64,000 nucleotides of DNA from positions 9,481 to 73,480 of the forward strand of contig NZ_CALGFC010000053.1 of NCBI RefSeq assembly GCF_937881195.1, in the 5' to 3' direction. Below, piece by piece: positions 37,637 to 44,952 of this stretch. A program made the position numbers and the translations under genes. Position 1 is the first letter of the stretch; every line of letters begins with the position of its first letter. The notes beneath the pieces are model-generated. The model saw nothing but the letters and a program-made list of their open reading frames with translations, was not told the origin of the DNA and searched no databases. This stretch comes from an uncultured Methanobrevibacter sp. GTDB lineage: Archaea; Methanobacteriota; Methanobacteria; Methanobacteriales; Methanobacteriaceae.

Positions 37637-38341
37637 ATGATATTTGCAGCTATTTTAGCAGGTGGAACAGGAACTAGGATGGGAAATGTCGAGAAACCAA
37701 AGCAATTTTTATTATTAGGAAAAAAGCCTATTATAATACACACTATTGAGAAATTTTATATAAATGAAAATTTAGAGAAAATAGTTGTATTATGTCCAAA
37801 ACAATGGATTAATTATACTGAAGACCTTGTAGCTAAATATATACCAAATTCTAAAAAAATCGTGGTTATAGAAGGAGGTAGCATTCGTAATGAAACTATT
37901 ATGAATGCTATTAGTTATATAGAAGACAATTATGATGTTGAAGATGAGGATATTATTATTACTCATGATTCAGTTAGGCCCTTTATAACTCATCGAATTA
38001 TTGAAGACAATATAAAATTTGCAAAAAAATTTGGGGCTTGTGATACAGTAATTCCTGCAACAGATACAATTGTAGAAAGTAATAATGGTAATTTCATTAC
38101 CAATATTCCAAATAGGCAAAATATGTATCAAGGGCAAACTCCTCAGTCATTTATTTTAAAAAAATTAAAAAGACTTTATAATATGGTTCCAGAAGAAGAT
38201 AAAGAAATTTTAACAGATGCTTGTAAGATTTTTACAATTAACAATGAAAAAGTTTCACTTGTTAATGGAGAAGTTACTAATATTAAAATTACATATCCTA
38301 ATGATTTGAGAGTAGCAAATTCAATTTTAAAAGGAGAATAA
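37637..38341 (+). CDS. tarI: D-ribitol-5-phosphate cytidylyltransferase
   Basis: This enzyme makes CDP-ribitol from CTP and ribitol 5-phosphate for ribitol teichoic acid. The nucleotidyltransferase start AAILAGGTGTRMGN, then KPKQFLLLGKKPIIIHTIEK, THDSVRPFITHRIIEDNI, TDTIVESNNGNFITNIPNR and YQGQTPQSF follow bacterial TarI closely along the full 234 residues. The related IspD of the MEP isoprenoid route is unlikely, because archaea use mevalonate and because TarJ follows directly. GAGGAAATAAC precedes the ATG. The next gene is 78 bases away on the same strand. Confidence 0.9.
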   Translation: MIFAAILAGGTGTRMGNVEKPKQFLLLGKKPIIIHTIEKFYINENLEKIVVLCPKQWINYTEDLVAKYIPNSKKIVVIEGGSIRNETIMNAISYIEDNYDVEDEDIIITHDSVRPFITHRIIEDNIKFAKKFGACDTVIPATDTIVESNNGNFITNIPNRQNMYQGQTPQSFILKKLKRLYNMVPEEDKEILTDACKIFTINNEKVSLVNGEVTNIKITYPNDLRVANSILKGE

Positions 38342-38419
38342 TATAGTTAAAATAATATAGAAAATAAAATATATATTTTGTGAAATTGGATTTTTTAAGA
38401 AAATATATCGGTTGAAACA

Positions 38420-39445
38420 ATGATTAATACAGTATATCGCTTAGTTTCTCCAAAATTATTTGAAGAAATTTATGATGAAGCAGAAGATTTGGAAAATAAT
38501 GTTGTGGTTAGACCTACTTATCTATCAATCTGTCAGGCAGATCAAAGATATTATAATGGAAGTAGGGATCCTGAAACATTAGCTGAAAAACTTCCAATGG
38601 CTTTGATACATGAAGGAATTGGGGAAGTTGTTAGTGATAATACTGGAACTTTTAGAGTTGGTGAGTTGGTAGTAATTATTCCAAATACTCCAATGGAGAA
38701 AGATGAAGTTATATCTGAAAATTATTTAGAAAGTAGTAAATTTAGGGCTAGTGGTTTTGATGGATTTATGCAGGATTATATTATTTCAAATCCTGAAAGA
38801 CTTGTTAAATTACCTAATAATATTAATAAAGAAGTTGCTTCATTTACTGAACTTATTAGTGTAAGTGTTCATTCAATTACTAGATTTTCTAAAATTTCTC
38901 ATAATAGGAAAGATAAAATCGGAATTTGGGGTGATGGAAATTTAGGTTATATAACCTCTCTTTTACTTAAAATATTTTTCCCAGAATCTAAAATCATCAT
39001 ATTTGGAAAAAATGAAGAAAAACTAAATATATTTACTTTTGCTGATGAAACATTTAAAATTAATGAAGTTCCTCAGGATTTGAGAGTTGATCATGCTTTT
39101 GAATGTGTTGGTGGTAGAGGCTCACAACTTGCAGTAGATCAAATTATTGATTTAATTAATCCAGAAGGAACTATTTCTCTTTTAGGAGTTTCTGAATATT
39201 CAGTACCTATTAATACTAGAATGATTCTTGAAAAAGGTTTATTTTTATTTGGAACTAGTAGGAGCGGTAGAAAAGATTTTATTAAAACAATAGGGTTATT
39301 TGAAAAATATCCAAAAATATTGAAATATTTAGAAAATATTGTCAATGATGTTGTTGAAATTAACTCTTTAAATGATATTAATCTAGCTTTTGAGAGAGAT
39401 TTTAATTCCGATTTTGGTAAAACTGTTCTTGTATGGAAAAAATAA
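38420..39445 (+). CDS. tarJ: ribulose-5-phosphate reductase (ribitol-5-phosphate dehydrogenase)
   Basis: This is a medium-chain dehydrogenase that supplies ribitol 5-phosphate to TarI by reducing ribulose 5-phosphate, normally with NADPH. It shows RPTYLSICQADQRYYNGSRD with the catalytic-site Cys, ALIHEGIGEVV with the His-Glu pair, and the TarJ-typical IIPNTPMEKDEVISENYLES and FRASGFDGFMQDYI. The four-cysteine structural zinc lobe of many alcohol dehydrogenases is absent, as is usual for TarJ. IGIWGDGNLGYITSLLLK is the nucleotide-binding turn. The 341-residue length is normal. TarI and TarJ form a functional pair in Gram-positive bacteria, where they are often adjacent. Confidence 0.9.
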   Translation: MINTVYRLVSPKLFEEIYDEAEDLENNVVVRPTYLSICQADQRYYNGSRDPETLAEKLPMALIHEGIGEVVSDNTGTFRVGELVVIIPNTPMEKDEVISENYLESSKFRASGFDGFMQDYIISNPERLVKLPNNINKEVASFTELISVSVHSITRFSKISHNRKDKIGIWGDGNLGYITSLLLKIFFPESKIIIFGKNEEKLNIFTFADETFKINEVPQDLRVDHAFECVGGRGSQLAVDQIIDLINPEGTISLLGVSEYSVPINTRMILEKGLFLFGTSRSGRKDFIKTIGLFEKYPKILKYLENIVNDVVEINSLNDINLAFERDFNSDFGKTVLVWKK

Positions 39446-39883
39446 TTTTTAATATTTATATTTTCAATTTTGTTTTTGCCTTAATAATAAAATCATTTTC
39501 ATAAAATTTTATATTATAAATAAATTTAACACTATAAATTTATTAACAATGATGACAAAATAAAAATATTATCGTCTTCTATAATAGTATTTTTAATATA
39601 ATACTTACATGATATTTTATTAAGATACTTTTTAGTAGATTTATTAATTTAATCATTGATATTTATTAATTTATTATTAGATTTATTATTATATTACTAG
39701 ATTTATTATTATATTACTAGATTTATTAATTTATATGGGATTTATTATTATATTACTAGATTTATTTTATTTAAATTTATTAAATTCTAGTATTTGTTAG
39801 TATGTTTATTGAATCATATTTTTTTTATAATTAATCTTATTTAAATTGATTTTTTCATAATTGGCACACGTTTGAGGATAATA
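39446..39883. other. spacer before the ABC exporter, with 20-base repeats
   Basis: No gene is supported. It contains the 20-base repeat array at 39681-39759. GAGG at its right edge serves the permease gene. Confidence 0.5.
39681..39759. repeat. 20-base tandem repeat array
   Basis: ATTTATTATTATATTACTAG is present exactly at 39681-39700, 39701-39720 and 39740-39759, with a degenerate 19-base copy between the second and third. It lies upstream of the ABC exporter permease gene. Confidence 0.75.
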
Positions 39884-40678
39884 ATGGCATTTGAAAGTAT
39901 AACGAACAATAGGTTTATTCTAAATTTCATGAAATATAGGTATCTATTGTATGAACTTGTTAAAAAGAGTGTAAAGCTAGAATATCGGAGATCCTTTTTA
40001 GGGATTTTTTGGATATTTTTAAGTCCTTTATTATATACAATTGTTTTAACCATAGTATTTTCAACTTTTTTAGGTAGAACTATTGAAAATTATCCTGTTT
40101 ATTTATTATGTGGGAGATTAGCTTTTGATTTTTTTTCAGGAGGAACAAAAGCTTCTTTAAATTCATTAAAAAAGGCTTCAATTATAAAAAGGATTTATGT
40201 TCCGAAGTATATATATCCTTTAGCTAGTGTTCTTGGGAAATATGTAACATTTTTAATGTCATTAATTGTTTTAGCTCTTCTTGTAATTGTTACAGGAGTT
40301 GTTTTAACTTGGCATGTATTTTCATTAATTTTGCCATTCTTTCTTTTGTTCTTTTTGACATTAGGTGTTGGTTTGACACTTGCTACAATTGTAGTTTTCT
40401 TTAGGGATGTTCAACATTTATGGGGAGTTTTTACTACCTTGTTGATGTGGTGTAGTGCATTATTTTATCCAGTATCAATTGTTCCTGAGAAATATCAATT
40501 TATTTTCCAATATAATCCGATATTTCAGATAATTGACATGATTAGAAGATCTGTAATTTATGGGCAATCATATGATCCCTTTCAAGTATTTTATGTTCTA
40601 GGGATAACAATATTTTTCCTTGTATTGGGTATTGCTCTTTTATTTAAGTATCAAGACAAGTTTATACTTTATATTTAG
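39884..40678 (+). CDS. tagG: ABC-2 type polysaccharide/teichoic acid exporter, permease
   Basis: This is the membrane half of a Wzm/TagG-type exporter for lipid-linked polymers. About six hydrophobic spans are visible. The cytoplasmic N-terminus carries KKSVKLEYRRSFLGIFWIFLSPLL, the typical entry of this family, and the C-terminal half contains WCSALFYPVSIVPEKYQ and QYNPIFQIIDMIRR, both standard. I start at the ATG at 39884 (264 residues), six bases after GAGG; the TTG start 12 bases earlier overlaps that site. The ATPase gene follows after eight bases and uses GGTGAT that overlaps this stop codon, so the two are translationally linked. Confidence 0.9.
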   Translation: MAFESITNNRFILNFMKYRYLLYELVKKSVKLEYRRSFLGIFWIFLSPLLYTIVLTIVFSTFLGRTIENYPVYLLCGRLAFDFFSGGTKASLNSLKKASIIKRIYVPKYIYPLASVLGKYVTFLMSLIVLALLVIVTGVVLTWHVFSLILPFFLLFFLTLGVGLTLATIVVFFRDVQHLWGVFTTLLMWCSALFYPVSIVPEKYQFIFQYNPIFQIIDMIRRSVIYGQSYDPFQVFYVLGITIFFLVLGIALLFKYQDKFILYI

Positions 40679-40686
40679 GTGATAAT

Positions 40687-41430
40687 TTGGGTGAGAAGGT
40701 TATTGATGTTGATAATGTTTCTGTAAGGTTTAACTTAAAAAGACAAGGAAAATTTAGCATAAAAAACTATTTTAAAGATCTTAAAAATAGAGAATTAATG
40801 TTTCAAGAATTTTGGGCTCTTCAAAATATTAACCTTGAGGTTGAAAAAGGAGATAGGTTAGCTATATTGGGATTAAATGGGGCAGGAAAAAGTACTTTAC
40901 TTAAAGTAATTGCAGGAGTAATGAAACCAAGTAAAGGGACTGTTGAAACTAAAGGAAGAGTAGTTCCATTATTAGAATTAAGTACAGGTTTTGACAAGAG
41001 TTATACTGGACGAGAAAATATATTTCTTAGAGGGGCAACTCTAGGTTTTTCAACAAAATATATGGAAGAAAAATTTGATGAAATAGTTGATTTTGCAGAG
41101 ATTAGAAAATTTTTAAATGTTCCAGTATCAAATTATTCCTCTGGAATGAGAGCAAGATTAGGTTTTTCAATTTCAACAATGGTTAATCCAGATATACTCA
41201 TTTTAGATGAAGTTCTATCAGTTGGAGATGCTAAATTTAGGAAAAAGAGTTTTAAAAAAATGATGTCTCTGATAGAAGATAGAAATACTACTGTTTTATT
41301 TGTATCTCATTCAATAAAACAAGTTAAAGATTTATGTAATAAAGCAATATTATTAGAAAATGGTAAATTAATAATGGAAGGGAATGTAGACGACGTTGCT
41401 GAATTATATACTGAAAGTGTTAATAAATAA
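40687..41430 (+). CDS. tagH: ABC-type polysaccharide/teichoic acid exporter, ATPase
   Basis: This ATPase drives export through the TagG-like permease. The Walker A GLNGAGKST is at 62-70, the signature NYSSGMRARLGF near 149, Walker B with ILILDEVLSVGD near 169, and the switch His in FVSHS near 205. Length is 247, so it is the short TarH form without the C-terminal sugar-binding domain of Wzt. The start is TTG, three bases after GGTGAT. An N-terminal FNLKRQGKFSIKNYFKDL segment is typical of this exporter subfamily. Without a glycan-recognition domain the system probably recognises the lipid or backbone rather than a chain-end modification. Confidence 0.9.
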   Translation: MGEKVIDVDNVSVRFNLKRQGKFSIKNYFKDLKNRELMFQEFWALQNINLEVEKGDRLAILGLNGAGKSTLLKVIAGVMKPSKGTVETKGRVVPLLELSTGFDKSYTGRENIFLRGATLGFSTKYMEEKFDEIVDFAEIRKFLNVPVSNYSSGMRARLGFSISTMVNPDILILDEVLSVGDAKFRKKSFKKMMSLIEDRNTTVLFVSHSIKQVKDLCNKAILLENGKLIMEGNVDDVAELYTESVNK

Positions 41431-41450
41431 ATTTTTAAAGGTTATTTATT

Positions 41451-42620
41451 ATGAATTTTAAATATAAATTATTTGCTTCTATATTTAATTTTTTTAGTTT
41501 TTTCACTAGTGAAAAAAAAATTAGAAATAATAAAAATGTTTCATTTATTATGGATGAAATAGATGAGATTTCTTTAAATAGCAATTTATCTTATATAAAG
41601 AGGGAATTAGATAATAGGGACAATTTTAAATATAATTATATTTATAAATCTAGCTATTCTTTTGATAAATCAAAATCATTTAAAGATAAATTTAAAAAAT
41701 TTTTTTATTTATTAAACTTCTTTTTTATAAAAACATATAAATTATCTAAATCTCATTTTGTTTTTTTAAATGATAATTTTTTCCCAATTGCATATATGAA
41801 CTTTAAAGATAATATTAAAATAATACAGTTATGGCATGCTCCTGGAGCTTTTAAAAAATTTGGATTTCATACTACAGATGATAATAATATTAAAGAATTA
41901 TTAAAAATGAGTGGAAGTAAAATTGATCATTTAATTGTTACATCATCTAATATTTCTGAAATTTATCAAAAAGCATTTCAAGTTGATGAAAAAAAGATAT
42001 TGCCATTTGGAATTCCTAGAATTGATTACTATTTTGACAAAAATAATATTAATCCGGATAATGTAAGAAATATCCGAACAAAATTTGAAGAAAAGTATCC
42101 TGAAGTTAAAGGGAAAAAAATAGTGCTTTATGCTCCGACATTTCGTGAAAATAAATCTTTAAATGATAAAATTACGGTTAATTTTGATGGAAACCTATTT
42201 AAATCAAATTTAGGAGATGAATATTTTTTAATATTTAAATCTCACCCAAAATATAATATTTCCACGGTTAAAAATTCAATTGATATATCTAAACACGATA
42301 ATGTTCAAGAAATTTTGCTGATTTCTGATATTTTGATTACGGATTATTCTTCTATAATGATAGAGTTTGCTGTTCTCCTTAAACCAATTATTTTCTATCC
42401 TTTTGATTTAGAATATTATATTTCAAATGAAAGAGGTTTCTATTTTGAATATAATGATGTGCCTGGACCTATAGCTAATGATACTAATGAAATAATTGAA
42501 ATCATAAAAAATAATAATTTTGACATTGATAAAATTAAAAAATTCGTATTTAGAAATTATGATTACTTAGATGATAAATCTTCTAAAAGAATAGTTGACT
42601 ACATATTGTCAGAAAATTAG
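41451..42620 (+). CDS. CDP-polyol phosphotransferase, TagB/TarB-like
   Basis: The 389-residue protein is a short TagB/TagF-family enzyme. It has IIQLWHAPGAFKKFGFHTTD, LPFGIPRIDYYFDK, VLYAPTFREN, IFKSHPKYN, LITDYSSIMIEFAV and FYPFDLEYYISNERGFYFEY. It lacks the ~250-residue N-terminal extension of the two larger family members here. Bacterial TagB/TarB of similar size attaches the first glycerol phosphate to the lipid-linked disaccharide, so a priming role is likely by analogy. It follows tagH by 20 bases and is probably co-transcribed. Donor identity (CDP-glycerol or CDP-ribitol) cannot be told from sequence. Confidence 0.83.
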   Translation: MNFKYKLFASIFNFFSFFTSEKKIRNNKNVSFIMDEIDEISLNSNLSYIKRELDNRDNFKYNYIYKSSYSFDKSKSFKDKFKKFFYLLNFFFIKTYKLSKSHFVFLNDNFFPIAYMNFKDNIKIIQLWHAPGAFKKFGFHTTDDNNIKELLKMSGSKIDHLIVTSSNISEIYQKAFQVDEKKILPFGIPRIDYYFDKNNINPDNVRNIRTKFEEKYPEVKGKKIVLYAPTFRENKSLNDKITVNFDGNLFKSNLGDEYFLIFKSHPKYNISTVKNSIDISKHDNVQEILLISDILITDYSSIMIEFAVLLKPIIFYPFDLEYYISNERGFYFEYNDVPGPIANDTNEIIEIIKNNNFDIDKIKKFVFRNYDYLDDKSSKRIVDYILSEN

Positions 42621-42914
42621 GCTAATTTCTTATTTTCAGAAATATTTTTTTTATTATATAGTATTCACTATTTTAATATTATTCTCATTAATGCTTCTTT
42701 TAAAATAATAATAACCTTATTTAAGCATATGTTTTTTATTTATTTTTATTTAATTTATTATAATTTTTAATAACTTTTATATATATTTAAATAATTTTAA
42801 ATCTATATTTATTTTATATAATATTTTTAATCTTATTAAAAATGAGCATATTATTTATTATATCTATTATTTAGTTATATAATGAATTCTAATTATATAT
42901 AATAAAGGTGTTAT

Positions 42915-44801
42915 ATGAAACCAATACTTGAAATCACTGATCTAAATATTATTAATAGTATATTAAACATGTCTATATCAATTAAATTTAGATATGATGA
43001 TATCAATGTTCCTAGATTAGGAATTATCTTTAGTAATGAATTAGAGAATAGAAGATTGCCTTTTAAAATTACAAGTTTTAACATAGATCATGTTTCGAAA
43101 TGTTGTTTCATATCAGCTAATGAAAAATTTGAAATTGATAATCTTTTTTTGGATAAAGATTTTATTGGAGATATTAATATTAATTTTAGCTTGATTTATG
43201 GTAATGAAATTATCGAAAATTTTTCAATTAAATATCTTAATAGAAATAGGCCAGCCAATTTTAAAAAAATGTATTACCTTCCAAAATTTGAACTAAATAA
43301 ATTATATTTGGAACCAAATGAAGAGATATTGAGAAATTTAATTAATAATAAGCAAGATATTAAATACAGAACATTGAAAAAGTTAAATAGCTTTTTTTTA
43401 GGAATTATTTCAATCATATCTTTTCCTTTTTTCTTCATTGATGGCTATTTAGCTTCAAAAGGTTTAGTAGATAAGTCACCAAATTTTTATCAAAAAAATA
43501 ATACATTTGGGTCTATTTTAATGCATATAAATTGGAAAACATCAATTTTAGCTGGTTTTATATATAGCAAAAGATTGTTAAAAATAGGAATTATGGGGTT
43601 TCTTTATAAATTTTTTAAGCATAAAAAAATTGTAAATAATAGAATCTTATTCTTGTCTGAAAGAAAAAACTATTTGTCTGGAAATTTTCAATCTGTTTAT
43701 AATATTTTAAGTAATGATAATGAAATAGAAATTGTTAAGTTTTTGTTAAATAAAAAAATTAAAGATTTTAATATTTTTGACATGATTCATTTTGTTAACT
43801 TTATTTCTACTTCTAAAATAATATTATTAGATGATTTCTATCCTAATATTCATAATTTTAATCTTAAAAATGAAGTAAAACTTATTCAACTATGGCATGC
43901 AGCAGGAGCTTTTAAAACTTTTGGATTTTCAAGGTTAGGTAAAATTGGAGGGGTTGATCAGAGTTCTTCAAACCATCGTAGTTATGATTATGCAATAGTA
44001 AGTTCTAATGAAATAAAAAGATTTTATAGTGAAGGATTTGGGATTTCAGATGAAAAAGTAGTAGTAACGGGTATTCCAAGGACTGATATATTTTTTGATG
44101 ATGGATATAAAAAATATGTTTTGAATAAGATTTATGATGAATTTCCAATGCTTAAAAATAAAAAAATTATATTATTTTCTCCTACATTTAGGGGGGAAGG
44201 TAAAGATGATGCTTATTACCCTATGGAAAAATTTAATATAGAAAAATTTTTAGATTCATTAAATTCTAATATTAAACAATACTCTACTTGTACTGAAAAA
44301 ATTAATAAATCGGGCAATGAAAAATCCGACAATGAATTCAAAAAAAGCTATAATAAATGCGATTCTGGCTATGTTTTAATAATAAAACAACATCCATTTA
44401 TTAATAAAAAAATAGAGATACCTGAAAAATATAAGAACAATGTTTTCGATTTTTCTAATACCTATGAAATTAATGATATTTTGTTTATTACAGATATATT
44501 AATCACTGATTATTCATCAGTAGTTTTTGAAGCATCAATTTTAGATATTCCAATGTTATTTTATTGTTATGATTTCGATGAATATTTGGTGGATAGAGGT
44601 TTTTATTATGATTTTAATAAATTTGCACCAGGAAAAATTGTATATGCCTTTGAAGATATAGCTAACTGTATAAAATCCGAAGATTTGGATAAATTTAAAA
44701 TTGATAAATTTAAAAATAGATTTTTTGAGGATTTTGATGGAAAATCTTCTAAAAGAGTTTATGACTTAATAAAAAAATTGATTAATTTGGATAATAAATG
44801 A
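42915..44801 (+). CDS. CDP-polyol:poly(polyol-phosphate) phosphotransferase, TagF/TarL-like
   Basis: This 628-residue protein has the same layout as the one at 29836: a beta-rich N-terminal domain, a hydrophobic segment near 165-185 (FLGIISIISFPFFFIDG), then the TagF domain with LSERKNYLSGNFQSVYN, QLWHAAGAFKTFGFSRLG, TGIPRTDIFFDDG and LITDYSSVVFEAS. Between SPTFRGEGKDD and VLIIKQHPFINKK there is an insertion of about 35 charged residues (TCTEKINKSGNEKSD...) not seen in the paralogue. The expected role is to polymerise ribitol or glycerol phosphate units. AAGGTGTT precedes the ATG. It is separated from the TagB-like gene by 294 AT-rich bases. Confidence 0.85.
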   Translation: MKPILEITDLNIINSILNMSISIKFRYDDINVPRLGIIFSNELENRRLPFKITSFNIDHVSKCCFISANEKFEIDNLFLDKDFIGDININFSLIYGNEIIENFSIKYLNRNRPANFKKMYYLPKFELNKLYLEPNEEILRNLINNKQDIKYRTLKKLNSFFLGIISIISFPFFFIDGYLASKGLVDKSPNFYQKNNTFGSILMHINWKTSILAGFIYSKRLLKIGIMGFLYKFFKHKKIVNNRILFLSERKNYLSGNFQSVYNILSNDNEIEIVKFLLNKKIKDFNIFDMIHFVNFISTSKIILLDDFYPNIHNFNLKNEVKLIQLWHAAGAFKTFGFSRLGKIGGVDQSSSNHRSYDYAIVSSNEIKRFYSEGFGISDEKVVVTGIPRTDIFFDDGYKKYVLNKIYDEFPMLKNKKIILFSPTFRGEGKDDAYYPMEKFNIEKFLDSLNSNIKQYSTCTEKINKSGNEKSDNEFKKSYNKCDSGYVLIIKQHPFINKKIEIPEKYKNNVFDFSNTYEINDILFITDILITDYSSVVFEASILDIPMLFYCYDFDEYLVDRGFYYDFNKFAPGKIVYAFEDIANCIKSEDLDKFKIDKFKNRFFEDFDGKSSKRVYDLIKKLINLDNK

Positions 44802-44940
44802 AAAGTTTTAAATAATCATTATAAGTTTTTAAATTACTATAAATGGAAATTTAATATTTAATAAAAGGTATTTCATCTTATAAAAAATTAAAAATTTTTA
44901 GAATTGCAATTAAAGTAAATTTTTCTATAATTAATGGAAA

Positions 44941-44945
44941 GGAGG
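44941..44945 (+). promoter_or_regulatory. Shine-Dalgarno that fixes an ATT start
   Basis: GGAGG, then seven bases, then ATT at 44953. No ATG, GTG or TTG lies at this spacing in the frame that encodes the complete GT2 entry strand. Confidence 0.55.
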
Positions 44946-44952
44946 AATTATT

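Noticed and set aside
37637..38341. Reading TarI as IspD of the MEP isoprenoid route
   Set aside because: The close full-length likeness to TarI, the adjacent TarJ and the archaeal mevalonate pathway all argue against IspD.
39549..39600. ATGATGA box resembling a C/D-box guide RNA
   Set aside because: No CTGA D box or second box pair lies at a suitable distance.
39681..39759. CRISPR-like array upstream of tagG
   Set aside because: The units are 20 bases, AT-only and directly adjoining without unique spacers; no cas gene is present.
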